A program made the position numbers and the translations under genes. This document shows, piece by piece, positions 19,708-29,309 of a DNA stretch of 64,000 nucleotides (position 1 is its first letter; every line of letters starts with the position of its first letter). The notes beneath the pieces were generated by a model that made no database searches, had not been told where the DNA came from, and saw nothing but the letters and a program-made list of their open reading frames with translations. The DNA comes from G963422445 sp963422445 (GTDB lineage Bacteria > Pseudomonadota > Alphaproteobacteria > Thalassobaculales > Thalassobaculaceae), in the NCBI GenBank assembly GCA_963422445.2, contig OY729512.2, forward strand, positions 6,386,001-6,450,000. The letters run 5' to 3'.

Positions 19708-19925
19708 CGGCGCAATTGAGGACCGACGTGGCGGTCCCGGCGGCCCCAGGCCGCCGGGCGCTCCACATCCCGCGTGATTGCGAGGTCGCAGACACGAGCG
19801 TCGCAACTCGCCGGGAAAAAGGTGGCATCACTCACCGGGGACACTCGGGCGGCCGCTTGTAGAACATGGATTGAATCCTGATACCCATGAAACGCAACCA
19901 GTTTCCAACGGACTCCGAATTCTGT

Positions 19926-20252
19926 TCGAGAATGGTGGCGAGGCGGGCAAGGACGTCATCCATGACGTGTTCCGGAACGATGTCGACACGTCTCCCCCTC
20001 CGAGCGACGAGGTCAAGCGTGCGAGGCTGATCGCAGCGGATCACAGCAGTTGTTCGGGTACCCCTTCCTCGGGAGAAACGGTGAAGCCATGCCTGCGCGC
20101 GAAACATCCGCCTGTAGTGACAGGCAACACCACCGGTGTCCCGGTCAATTCGTAAAAAGCAAAAAGGGAAACGATCAGGATCGCCCGAGCCCCCGCTGTT
20201 CATGGCCGGCAACGGGATCAAGACTGACAAGCCGGATGTCGTCTCGCTCCAC
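19926..20252 (-). pseudogene. ChpB/MazF-like toxin, frameshifted
   Basis: Read on the minus strand from the GTG at 20252 the protein begins MERDDIRLVSLDPVAGHEQRG. A shift near 20190 gives LTGTPVVLPVTTGGCFARRHGFTVS, and a second shift near 20050 gives GTRTTAVIRCDQPRTLDLVARRG and a helix DDVLARLATILE. This order is the complete MazF/ChpB/PemK ribonuclease toxin. Two indels inactivate it. The start overlaps the stop of the antitoxin C-terminal piece (TAGTG). The last open frame continues to 19832, but family similarity ends near 19926. Confidence 0.75.
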
Positions 20253-20373
20253 TACAGCAACTCGTTACCGACCGGCTTGGCGTCAATCCAGGCGCGGTCC
20301 TCAGCGGAAAAGGCGTCGTTCTCGTTGGCACTGTGCCAGAAGTTCGTCAAGCGAGTAGCTGGGATGCACCCTA

Positions 20374-20502
20374 GTGGTTCGAATCTTTCACTTCGAACCA
20401 CTGGAATATTAAGTTGATGGATAAACTTATAAAGACATTTGAATGAGTTACGGTTATCGAACCCTTGCAGGCTGAAGGACTCAAATATCTCGGTCGATCC
20501 AC
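20374..20502. repeat. MITE-like element with terminal inverted repeats
   Basis: This AT-richer stretch interrupts the antitoxin gene. Including the bordering CTAG, its ends read CTAGTGGTTCGA (left) and, reverse-complemented, CTAGTGGATCGA (right): a 12-base inverted repeat with one mismatch. The left end also forms an internal hairpin, AGTGGTTCGAA / TTCGAACCACT with an 8-base loop at 20373-20402. It has no coding capacity. The ends resemble those of the IS630 element at 56552-57619, so it may be mobilised by an IS630-type transposase. Confidence 0.6.
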
Positions 20503-20504
20503 TA

Positions 20505-21350
20505 GATAGTGTCGTCACGAAATACCAGCCCAGAGCGCCAGACACCGAATCTGCACCGCGGCAAGGAACGATGCGGCATTCTTGGCGTATCGCGTGGCAA
20601 TCCCACGCCAGCGCTTGAGCCACAGAAAGGCGTTCTCCACCAAATGCCGGCGCCGGTAGAGATGGACATCATACGCTCTGGGGTGCTGGCGGTTGCGCTT
20701 CGGCGGAACCACCGGAATGACTTCATGCTCCTCACAATAAGACAGGATGGCATTCGTGTCATAGGCCTTGTCCGCCAACAAATACTCGGCATCTATCCCT
20801 TCAATCAGCTCGACCGCTTGACTGCAATCTGCTGCCGTCCCCTCGGTCACCAACACCCGCACCGGCATCCCATGCGCGTCCACAGCCAGGTGCAGCTTCG
20901 TGTTCAGCCCCCTTTTGTGCGATCCATCGCCTGATTGCCGCCGACCGCACCGCTCGCATGGGGATGGACCTTGAGATGACTGGCGTCAATCATCAGCCAC
21001 TCATCGTCCGGCTCATCCACCAGAGGCTCCAGCAACGCCCCCCAGAGCCCCTTGTCCCGCCAGCGACAGAACCGACGATGGGTATTTTTCCAGTCTCCAT
21101 AGTCTGGCGGCACATCACGCCAGGGAGCGCCGGTGCGCAGAATCCAGAAGATCGCATTAATGAACCGTCGATTATCCTGTGCCACCCCACCCTAACTTCC
21201 CGCCCGGCCAGGCAGATGAAGTTCCAACAACAGCCAGACCCTGTCCGAAATGTCGTGACGCCGATGAGCCAATCCCATGAGTCGCCTCCAAGAACCATCG
21301 AGTGAATTCGACAGATAGTACAGATAAACATCACTCATGACGACACTATC
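20505..21350 (-). mobile_element. IS427-group IS5-family element, copy 1 (846 bp)
   Basis: The ends are perfect inverted repeats GATAGTGTCGTCA, with TA directly repeated outside both ends (20503-20504 and 21351-21352), the target duplication expected for the IS427 group. It matches the element at 57622-58463 almost throughout. It lies at the right-hand CTAG of the MITE-like repeat, so it arrived after that element. Confidence 0.92.
20515..21278 (-). pseudogene. IS427-group transposase, copy 1 (premature stop)
   Basis: From the ATG at 21278, seven bases after GGAGG, the protein reads MGLAHRRHDISDRVWLLLE and meets a TAG where copy 2 has a Trp codon (SWGGVAQDN). After it the first frame continues (WILRTGAPWRDVPPDYGDW...WLMIDASHLKVHPHASG) and stops at the slippery CAAAAGGGGGCTGA near 20905, where the second frame takes over (LNTKLHLAVDAHGMPV...LVENAFLWLKRWRGIATRYAKN). 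The frame change at the A-G run is the normal programmed frameshift of this group; the TAG is a true lesion. Confidence 0.85.
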
Positions 21351-21508
21351 TAGGGTACGATGATCAGATGGGCGTTTTCCAAGTCAATACCAAGCTTGGA
21401 TCCGACCCGGAGATTCAAGGTGTCGAGAAAGTCGGGAGGCACGGCAAGCATTGCGGAACCGCCAATCTTCCGCAGATTTGTCGTATGAATCGGTACATCC
21501 CTAGTCAT

Positions 21509-22009
21509 ACATATTACTTGAGCCTGCAACGCAAATTTCGCCGAACCGCAGGTCGAACCAAGGGAACAGCGATATTGACGCGGATGGAGCCATGGAAGCA
21601 ATTCCAACGTCAAGAACGTGGGCACCAGCGTCGCCGGACCTCGAATATCCAGCCAGGCTGTTGAGGCCAAGTCCGCAAGAACGGTAAGCCTTGATCATTT
21701 TTCCGGGGAGGGCAGATCCGGTACATGTTAGCAAAAGACTATCAAAACCGTTCCCAACTTTCTTGCAGGAAAAAACGCTACAACCAACGGAAAACCGGAA
21801 GACATTTTCCTGACACGAGATTTCAGGCAGACGATCAAGGCCCGTATCGAGCGCCCGGGCCTTCCATGAGCATATTCTGGATGGAGCTCTGATTTCCGGC
21901 GACGCGAATTCCCCTCGATCCGAAACGCAAACACATGGAGACCCTGACAGGCGACCCTCTGCATGATCACAGATCCGGTTGAGCGCCGGCGCGGGTATAC
22001 CACCCGGCC
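21509..22009. other. Region upstream of the antitoxin remnant
   Basis: No gene is recognisable. It should contain the promoter and operator of the former toxin-antitoxin locus (divergent from nothing) and the 3' flank of the MttB-family gene. I see no strong terminator. Confidence 0.35.
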
Positions 22010-23581
22010 TTATGCCGCCGGACGCACCACGTCCCGCGCGATGACGATGTCGCAGACTTCGCGGATGCGATCGTCACAACTTGCAGGGATATTGTCGGAG
22101 CGTACCATCGAGAGAATCCGGTTTTTTTCTGCCGTCGCCTGCACGACCTGATCCGGACAGCCGCGCTCCAGCCACTCTTTCGGACTGGTCCGGTCACCGA
22201 TTACCGGATAGACATATTCCTGCTGCATCAATCTGAGAGTTTCGGGATGGCCAAGATAGTGTCCGACGCCAGTCGAACAGACCTCACCGATCACTGCGAG
22301 TGACATCGAGTCGTCAGTCACCTCGATACCACGGACACAACGCAAGACCTGACCGAGCATGTCGTTGTCCAGAATCAGGCTTTCGAGACAGAAACCGAGT
22401 AGCGACGCGTGCATGCCGGCGGCCTCATAGACCAGATTGAGACCGGCGAGACCGGCCATAGCCGCAGTTACGCCCTTCTCGTATCCTGCCTGATAGTCTG
22501 GTAGTTTTGCATCGCACATTCCTGCCGGTGCACCGCCCGGCAAGTCATAGAATTGCGCCATCTGCCCGCAGGCCGCCGACAACAGACCCTGTTCACCGGA
22601 ACCGCCTGACATCGATCCGGTCCGGAGATCCGAGACGAAAGGCCAGGTTCCGAAGATTGCCGGCGCCCCGGGTTTCATCGCATTGACGTAGACAAGACCA
22701 GCAAGGACTTCAGCGCAAGCCTGCACAACCGCACCCGCAAGCGCCGCCGGTGCCGTGGCGCCGGCCTGGCCGGCCGAAAGTAGAAGCACCGGCATCCCGC
22801 CACGAACGCAGATTTCAAGCACGTGACAGGCGTCGGTCGCAAAGGTCAACGGAGGCACGACAAAGCAGTTGGTGTTGCTCACAAATGGCCGCTCGCGCCA
22901 AGCCGCTTCGCCGCCGGTGACACAATGCAACATCGCCATCGCCTGTTCGGCGCCAGCACGGTCGGAAAACCCCGTGCCGATATGCTTGGTGGTCCCCGCC
23001 AGCGCTGCATAGAGCGTGTTGCAGTCAAGCTGCATCGTGCTTTCGACATCGGTCGGAGTCAAAGTACGCTGGAAGAAATGGATGTTGTCGAGGCACTCGA
23101 CAATACGGGCGGCGTCATAGAGGTCGCGAACGGTTGCGTTGCGATAGGTTCCGGTCTCGGCTTCGACGACCATCGTTGCGGCCCCCGCCGTCCCGAAATA
23201 GACATTTTCGCCACAGGGCAGGATGTCGTGGCGATGGTTCCGGGCCTGCAACGGAAAATGCCGCGCCGCACCGGCAATGACGTCCTCGACCAGACCGGGC
23301 GGAAAACGAAGTCGACCATCGCTGCCGTAGACCGCCCCAATCGCTTCGCAATATGCGATGCATGACGGAATGGCGTTGGCCAGACCGACGCGTTCGAGCA
23401 CCTGCAGGGCGGCTTGGTGGATACGGCAGATATTGTCCTGCGAAAGTGGTCGATACCAACCGCCCGTCAACCCGCCACGCACCGGCTGGATGTCCGGTGC
23501 CAGAGGTGCGGCACGTTCCGAGACTCGGGCTGATCGCCCGCCGCGCCGACGGCGAGACTCTGTTGCAGGCGCCTGATTCAT
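22010..23581 (-). CDS. MttB-family (trimethylamine/glycine-betaine methyltransferase-like) protein
   Basis: A 523-residue protein of the MttB superfamily, with LPCGENVYFGTAGAATMVVEAETG, TMQLDCNTLYAALAGTTKHIG and the C-terminal DDSMSLAVIGEVCSTGVGHYLGHPETLRLMQQEYVYPVI. Archaeal MttB needs pyrrolysine; this gene has no internal amber codon, so it belongs to the non-pyrrolysine branch, some of which demethylate glycine betaine, proline betaine or carnitine with a corrinoid partner. No corrinoid protein gene is adjacent. The start has GGAGG seven bases upstream. The flavoprotein gene lies 35 bases upstream on the same strand and is probably co-transcribed. Function: likely methylated-amine catabolism. 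Confidence 0.85.
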   Translation of the reverse strand: MNQAPATESRRRRGGRSARVSERAAPLAPDIQPVRGGLTGGWYRPLSQDNICRIHQAALQVLERVGLANAIPSCIAYCEAIGAVYGSDGRLRFPPGLVEDVIAGAARHFPLQARNHRHDILPCGENVYFGTAGAATMVVEAETGTYRNATVRDLYDAARIVECLDNIHFFQRTLTPTDVESTMQLDCNTLYAALAGTTKHIGTGFSDRAGAEQAMAMLHCVTGGEAAWRERPFVSNTNCFVVPPLTFATDACHVLEICVRGGMPVLLLSAGQAGATAPAALAGAVVQACAEVLAGLVYVNAMKPGAPAIFGTWPFVSDLRTGSMSGGSGEQGLLSAACGQMAQFYDLPGGAPAGMCDAKLPDYQAGYEKGVTAAMAGLAGLNLVYEAAGMHASLLGFCLESLILDNDMLGQVLRCVRGIEVTDDSMSLAVIGEVCSTGVGHYLGHPETLRLMQQEYVYPVIGDRTSPKEWLERGCPDQVVQATAEKNRILSMVRSDNIPASCDDRIREVCDIVIARDVVRPAA

Positions 23582-23616
23582 GCACATCCCTCCGTTACGG
23601 ACCCGCTTCCAATATA

Positions 23617-26058
23617 TCAGCCGGTCAACCGCAGATTGCCGGGGTCATACAGCGCCCGTGATTCGGCGACGATGACACCCCGGCGCTGTCCCAGGATCCC
23701 CATCTCGAGCCTGCGGCCAGCCACCAACCGGTCGATGGCCGAAACCGTGTACGCAATTGATTTTCCGATCCGATGGCCATAACCGCCGGACAGCACGAGG
23801 CCGACCGGTTCGGCACCGTCAAACACGGTCGAAAGCGGCACGGCATCCGTGAACGGTGCGACAACCGGCTCGTCGACAATCAGGGTCGCGAAGCCCAGTC
23901 TTGCGCCACCGGCTCTCTGCGCGGCGAGCGCATCGTATCCGATGCAACCGGTCTTTCCCGAAGCAATCCAGCCACCGAGCCCGCTTTCGATAATGGTGTA
24001 GTCGCTACTGAGATCGGACTTCCAGGCGCGATAACCTTTTTCGAGCCGCATCGATTCCAGCGCCAGCATTCCGAAGTTGGCAATCTGGTGGTTCACGCCA
24101 GCCCGCCAGATTGCCTGATAGACAGCATGGGCATAGTCCATCGGAACATGCAGTTCCCAACCAAGTTCTCCGGTGTAGGAGACACGGATCGCATGACCCC
24201 GGGCCATGGCGATCTCGACCGGCCGGTGACCGAGCCAAGGGAACTCGTCATTGGACAGGTCAAGGTCGGTCACGGCGGCCAGGACCTCACGCGATTTGGG
24301 GCCGGCGACAGCAATTGCGGTCCAGTGGCTGGTAATATCGTCGATCCGGACAGTGCAGTCCGCGGGACAATGATGTTGCAACCAGTCGCGGTCATGCCAG
24401 TAGGCCCCGGCCCCGCCAAGTAACCAGAAGTGGTCGTCGGCGAAACGCGTAACCGACATTTCGGTCAGGATCCTGCCCTTGGGCGAGGCAAAATAGCCAA
24501 GGCCGATGCGGCCGACCCGCGGCAGCCGGCTGATGGTGAGGCGGTCAAGCCATGCCGCCGCACCAGTCCCGCGGATCTCGAAGCGGGCGAATCCTGGCAG
24601 GTCGAGCAAACCGACATGGGTCGCGACATGACGGCATTCGGCGCCGACCGTCGCGAACCAGTGCTGCCGCTCATAGGAATTTGCCGGCCCCCGCGTGTCA
24701 CCGTCACGCGGGAACCAGTCGGCACGCTCCCAGCCGCCGTAAGCCCCGAACTCCGCCCCCTTTGCTTTCAAGGTCTGGTAATTCGGTGAGGCCTTGGCGG
24801 GCCGGCCAGCCGGCCATTGCAGGGCCGGAAACTGGATTGCGTATTCGTGCGAATAGACCTCGATGGCCTTGGCTTCGGCGTAAATCTGATTGGCGTGGTC
24901 GGTAAACCTGCGCGGGTCGATGGCCCAGCTGTCGGTTTCCGTCTCGCCTTCGACAATCCATTCGACGAGACGTTTACCGGCCCCACCCGCCTGGACGATC
25001 CCGAAAGTGAAGACGCAGGCTTCAAAGGCATCCGGAATCCCGGGCATCGGTCCGACCAACGGATTGCCGTCCGGCGCATACGGGATCGGACCGTTGACCA
25101 CGCGGCTAATGCCGGCATCCCCCAGGATCGGCACCCGGGCACAGGCATCTTCAATATACCATTCGAGGCGCTCAAGGTCGTCGGGATAGAGTTGAAACGA
25201 AAAATCGTCAGGCATCGGATCGTCGCGGGTCACCCAATGCGCGCGGCAGTTCTTCTCGTACGGACCAAGGAGCAGCCCATCGACCTCCTGCCGCAGGTAG
25301 TACGAACTGTCAGGGTCGCGCAGCAACGGCAGCTTCTGATCACGCAACGCAGCAATGGCTTCGGTCACCATGTACTGGTGCGACAGGCTGACGGCCGGAA
25401 TTTCGCGACCGAACATACGACCAATCTCACGGGCACGATAGCCGGCGGCATTGACGACATACTGGCAGGTGATCTCGCCCATCGGGGTTTGAATCCGCCA
25501 GACTCCGTTCTGGCGATTCACATCTGTCACGGGACAGAACCGGACAATCCGGGCGCCAAGATCACGCGCGCCTTTGGCGAGGGCTTGGGTCAATTGCGAG
25601 GGATCGATATCGCCATCGGTCGGATCCCAGAGTCCGCCCTCAAGATCATGGGTTTCCAGAAACGGGTAGACGGCCCGCATGTCGTCATTGCTCATGATCT
25701 CGAGCTCGAGCCCCATATGCCGGCCCATGGAAACCACATGCTCGAACTCCTGCATGCGTTCGCGGCTGTGGGCGAGCCGGATCGAACCGGTGAGATGGTA
25801 GTTGATCGGATATTCGGTCCGATTGGCGAGGTCCTGATAGAGCGCGATCGAGTCGTTCTGCAGTTTCATGATGGTCCAGGAGCCGGAGAAATTCGGGCAG
25901 TTTCCCGCCGCGTGCCAGGTTGAACCGGAACTGAGTTCGTTTTTTTCCAGTAGAACGCAATCGACCCAGCCGGCAAGCGCCAGATGGTAGAGGACGGAGC
26001 AACCGACGGCGCCGCCGCCAATGATCACGACACGGGCATGTCCCGGCAGGTCGGCCAT
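23617..26058 (-). CDS. Dimethylglycine/sarcosine dehydrogenase-like FAD protein with GcvT domain
   Basis: An 813-residue two-part enzyme. Residues 1 to about 380 are a DAO-type FAD domain: VVIIGGGAVGCSVLYHLAL at the N-terminus and GSTWHAAG, whose His matches the covalent flavin site of dimethylglycine and sarcosine dehydrogenases. The FAO_M linker follows (residues about 385-440), and the C-terminal half is a GcvT-like tetrahydrofolate-binding domain (RFEIRGTGAAAWLDRL, RVSYTGELGWELHVP, LRLEKGYRAWKSDL). Enzymes of this type oxidatively demethylate N-methyl amines and pass the one-carbon unit to folate. The MttB-family gene follows in the same operon. No sign of damage. Confidence 0.9.
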   Translation of the reverse strand: MADLPGHARVVIIGGGAVGCSVLYHLALAGWVDCVLLEKNELSSGSTWHAAGNCPNFSGSWTIMKLQNDSIALYQDLANRTEYPINYHLTGSIRLAHSRERMQEFEHVVSMGRHMGLELEIMSNDDMRAVYPFLETHDLEGGLWDPTDGDIDPSQLTQALAKGARDLGARIVRFCPVTDVNRQNGVWRIQTPMGEITCQYVVNAAGYRAREIGRMFGREIPAVSLSHQYMVTEAIAALRDQKLPLLRDPDSSYYLRQEVDGLLLGPYEKNCRAHWVTRDDPMPDDFSFQLYPDDLERLEWYIEDACARVPILGDAGISRVVNGPIPYAPDGNPLVGPMPGIPDAFEACVFTFGIVQAGGAGKRLVEWIVEGETETDSWAIDPRRFTDHANQIYAEAKAIEVYSHEYAIQFPALQWPAGRPAKASPNYQTLKAKGAEFGAYGGWERADWFPRDGDTRGPANSYERQHWFATVGAECRHVATHVGLLDLPGFARFEIRGTGAAAWLDRLTISRLPRVGRIGLGYFASPKGRILTEMSVTRFADDHFWLLGGAGAYWHDRDWLQHHCPADCTVRIDDITSHWTAIAVAGPKSREVLAAVTDLDLSNDEFPWLGHRPVEIAMARGHAIRVSYTGELGWELHVPMDYAHAVYQAIWRAGVNHQIANFGMLALESMRLEKGYRAWKSDLSSDYTIIESGLGGWIASGKTGCIGYDALAAQRAGGARLGFATLIVDEPVVAPFTDAVPLSTVFDGAEPVGLVLSGGYGHRIGKSIAYTVSAIDRLVAGRRLEMGILGQRRGVIVAESRALYDPGNLRLTG

Positions 26059-26297
26059 GTACCCATTCCCTCAACCAGATCCGCATGCGACCAGATAGTC
26101 GCAGCGAATGACTGGTCGATTCGATTTTTCGGTATTGATCTAACCGCATCGAACGCAGGCTTTTCGTCCCGATTCCGACCAATTTGTGGCGTAACTGGTT
26201 CAATCACCCGAATTCAGGGACTATTGGAACCCGGTGATGACCGCCTCTCTCATGAAGTACACGCCTCCCGCACCTCTTTCGCCGACCTGATTACCAC

Positions 26298-27240
26298 TCA
26301 AACCAAGCGTAACTTGAGCAGTCGCTCCGGCATCGGCGGTGTCCGCAGCGCCACGTAGACCAGTCTGGGGATGATGTCAGGCAGGTCGAAGCGACGATTG
26401 AACCGGTACTCGAACTCCGCCAGATAGCGCTGCGCGTACTTGGGGCGAACCGCATGATAGGTGCCGCGCAACGCCGTCTTGATGTTGCCGAGAATCGTGT
26501 TCACCCAACGAAACTCGGGACGCTCGACCGCGGCTTTCCCGCCGCCGGTCACCATCGGCTCATGCACGCAGCCTGCCGCACTCACGCCATTGAAGCAGGC
26601 CAGCCCATCGGAGAGCACTTGCGTGCCCGGACTCAGGTGCTGCTGCGCCCAAGCGGCGATTTCAGTGAGACGGAAGCCCTCAACCACAGTGAGCTTCACG
26701 CGCAGCGGATGTCCCTGCTCATTGGTCTCGACCGCGGCCACGAACGGGGTCTTGCCCGGCGCGCCCCGCCCGCGCTTGCCGCCGCTGCGCTCGCCCCCGA
26801 GTATAGGCATCGTCGCGTTGGACCGACCCGCCGAGCGGGTGCTCTCGGTCTCGCTCCATCATCACCTGCATCAGCTTGTGGCGCATGCGCCAGGCGGCGT
26901 TGTAGGAGATGCCAAGTTGGCGGTGCAGCGTCATCGCCGATGTACCTTTCTTGTCCTGGGTCATGAAGTAGAGGCCCTGGAACCACACCGTCAGGGGCAG
27001 CTTGGTGGCCTCGAAGAGGGTGCCGGCGGTAATGGAGGTCTGGCGGTTGCAGCGATAGCACTGCTGGAGCTTGTGTGTGGTCAGCTGACAGCCTCGGTCG
27101 TGGCCGCAGTTCGGGCACACGAAACCGTTGGGCCAGCGCCATCGGTAAAGGGCGTCGAAGCACTGCTGTTCGGTTCCATAGAGCGAGAGGAACGCGTTGA
27201 GGCTGATTCCTTTCTGGAACTGCACCGGATTGCGGGCCAT
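26298..27240 (-). pseudogene. IS1595-family transposase, frameshifted
   Basis: The first frame has the zinc ribbon (CPNCGHDRG...CYRCNRQ), the GTLFEATKLPLTVWFQGLYFM helix and MTLHRQLGISYNAAWRMRHKLM, ending near DDAY. After an indel near 26805 the DDE part continues with LGGERSGGKRGRG, KTPFVAAVE, VLSDGLACFNGV and the NTILGNIKTALRGTYHA...RYLAEFEYRFNRRF segment. It is a different subgroup from the IS1595 element at 11.2 kb. I could not recognise clean terminal repeats. Confidence 0.85.
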
Positions 27241-27854
27241 GGAATTCTCCCTCTCTATCAGTGAATTACATGGCTATATTCTATACTAAGTATCACTTAG
27301 AATCGAGGGTAATCAGGTTCGCCGATGTCCGTCACGCGGCGATGTCGAGCCCTGGTTATGCCAACACGCCCGGCGTGACAGGCAGCCGACGCCGTAACAA
27401 TGCAACCTCTGGCGCAAGCGCCCGGTCAGTCTTGGCGATCACATTCGATCCGGACGAGCTTCTTGCAACCAATGCCCCTCAAAACCTGCCTTGCAGCGGT
27501 ACAAGGTCCGTGGCGGACAGCCAAGCCGGCCCGCCATGGTCTCGGTAGATTGATCCAGGTGCTTCACGACAACAACATCCATCGCCATTGCAGACCAAGA
27601 TCAATGTTTCGGATCCGCTCTATAGGAGATTTCTGAACATTTCGGCGACGGATCGCAAAAGGGATAGCCCCAAATCGGAACCGCAGCCTTTTTGTAACTG
27701 CCCAAGTCCGATTACGGGTTCTGCACCCGGCGACCGGTTCACGGCCTATGGTTGTATGGTGAGCCGCGTCAGCGGCCACACACATCTGACCTGTCCGTGT
27801 GAAGGATTATTGGTGTCCGGGAGGGGCAGAGCCGTAGTCTGGAGGTCAACTACA
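27241..27854. other. Gene-poor stretch between two transposon remnants
   Basis: Short frames only; none shows a family motif. It may contain remnants of the ends of the neighbouring elements. Confidence 0.35.
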
Positions 27855-29303
27855 TCGGATCGGGGTGTGCCAAGGTTTCGAGGATAGTCCAGCCTTGCTT
27901 GCGAGCCGTGGCGACGACGGCGCGCAGGGTGGCGAAGTCGCGGGCGCCCTGTTCGGAGCGGAAGCAGCCGGAGATCTTCTGACGCAGCTTCACCATTCGC
28001 AGATCACGCTCGGCCTCATTGTTCGTGAAGGGCGTTCGCAGGTCGGCGAGACAACACCGCAGGCCTCCGTCCTTGTGTGTCTAGAGACGGATCGAACCAC
28101 GCCCTTCGGCCGCTGCGGTATCGACCTCCGTCCTTGTGTGTCTGGAGACGGAGGGCGAGGATGTGCCCGGCGCAGCGTTTTTTTCGTCCGCGCTTGCCGC
28201 TCCGGAGCGGCAAGCGCGTGGAAAGCGATGACCAGGTCGAGGAGGCGGTGCATGCGCCAGGTCCCGTCTTCCTTCCCGATGTCGATCAGGACCTGGAGTT
28301 CGCGCAGGTGATCGGCGTTGCAGGCCGCGTGACGCACGCCATCGAGGGTAAAGTCACTGGCGTCATCGTCATGGACGAGGGTGCCCGTGACGTCCCGGTC
28401 GACATCGCCGCGTCCGGCGCCGATGCGCAAGACGATCAAGAGCGGGGTGCACAACACGTGGAGCTAACGGGTGCGGCCTTCGATGCGAATTCCGGTTTCG
28501 TCGAGATGTTTGACCGGGGTCACGGTCCGGATCCGGTCGACGACATCCTCGAAGTGCTATACGGTGCGCCAGCTCATGGCAGCGGTCGCGGCTGTGGACA
28601 TTGGCAAGGCAAACAGGTCGCTCATGAGGTCGGCCAATCTTGTCTCGGGACGGACCCATGCAGCAGATCGCTTACCCACGCGGTGATGCGTGGCCCGTAC
28701 TGGACCAGGGTGGTCACGCCCGTCGGGAAGGTCGCGCCGGTCACGGTGCCGAAGGCGCCACAGAGGCAGCGATGGACGCGGTGTTCGGTGATCTCCAGTG
28801 GTTGCCGTTCGGGCCGGTCAAAGATCTGGCGGCAGACCGGCGCGCCGTGACGGTCGGTCTCCGTCAGCGTACCATCGCACCCGGCATAGGCGGACGGATC
28901 GTGATCCACGATATGGTCCGGGGTCGCGGTCGAGATCAGGGTCGGTCCCGTGTGGCCTGGCTGGCCGTCGCTCGGCGTCGTGGACGGTCCGCGTTGGCTC
29001 CGGGCGCGCTTCGGCGTTGTGGTCTTCTTGTTCAGACCATTGCTGGACGACGGCTTGCTGCTGGTGCGGCCCGTCGAGCGTCGCACTGCGTTCGAACACG
29101 GCGATGCGGTCCCGCAGGGCCGCGGTCTCCCGCTCGAGCGTGATCTTGTCCGAATCAAGCGCCGCAATCGTCTCGACGAGCGCCGTGGCCAGGCGCAACA
29201 GCCTCCGTCCTCTGTCCTTGAAGATTGTGGATGTCCCGGATGGGAGAGATCCCAGGCCCGCGAAGGCCTGGGCAGAGGCGGTGCGTTCCTCCGTCCAGCC
29301 CAT
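27855..29303 (-). pseudogene. IS66-family transposase (TnpC), several frameshifts
   Basis: In order on the minus strand: a coiled helix (LDSDKITLERETAALRDRIA), the linker SSKPSSSNGLNKKTTTPKRARS, the zinc-finger region (GQPGHTGPTL..., RQIFDRPERQPLEITEHRVHRCLCG), the catalytic domain (VQYGPRITAWVSDLL; LLIVLRIGAGRGDVDRDVTGTLVHDD; GVRHAACNADHLRELQVLIDIGKED) and the tail (RMVKLRQKISGCFRSEQGARDFATLRAVVATARKQGW). At least four shifts or stops separate these pieces. TnpA and TnpB partners are absent. A 27-base duplication lies inside (28064-28151). Confidence 0.82.
28064..28151. repeat. 27-base direct repeat inside the IS66 remnant
   Basis: The segment CCTCCGTCCTTGTGTGTCT(A/G)GAGACGG occurs at 28064-28090 and 28125-28151, 34 bases apart, with one difference. 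On the minus strand both encode the LRLQTHKDG motif of the transposase, which normally occurs once, so a 61-base stretch was duplicated in the dead gene. Confidence 0.85.
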
Positions 29304-29309
29304 TACGGG

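Larger units (their letters stand above)
20252..21508 (-). pseudogene. ChpS/MazE-like antitoxin, split by two insertions
   Basis: The N-terminal part (21508 down to 21353) encodes a SpoVT/AbrB-type DNA-binding domain: TTNLRKIGGSAMLAVPPDFLDTLNLRVGSKLGI. The C-terminal part (about 20366 to 20252) reads HPSYSLDELLAQC and, after a one-base shift, NENDAFSAEDRAWIDAKPVGNELL, the toxin-neutralising tail of ChpS antitoxins. Between them lie a 129-base inverted-repeat element and an IS427-group insertion sequence. The toxin gene follows immediately. The arrangement antitoxin-toxin, with overlapping stop and start, is that of a normal type II module, now dead in both genes. Confidence 0.75.

Noticed and set aside
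20373..20402. Strong hairpin that could be a terminator
   Set aside because: No T run follows, and the left arm coincides with the terminal inverted repeat of the MITE-like element, so it is better explained as a transposon end.
20907..20925. Frame change in the IS427 transposases as a lesion
   Set aside because: The A-G-rich slippery run before the second frame is the usual programmed frameshift of IS427-group elements, so it was not counted as damage; the other stop and deletion were.
22010..23581. Pyrrolysine-containing methyltransferase
   Set aside because: The frame is complete without an internal amber codon, so it belongs to the non-pyrrolysine MttB group.
28064..28151. 27-base repeats 34 bases apart that look like a CRISPR unit
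   Set aside because: They lie inside the IS66 transposase remnant and both encode the LRLQTHKDG motif; the spacing results from a local duplication of coding sequence.
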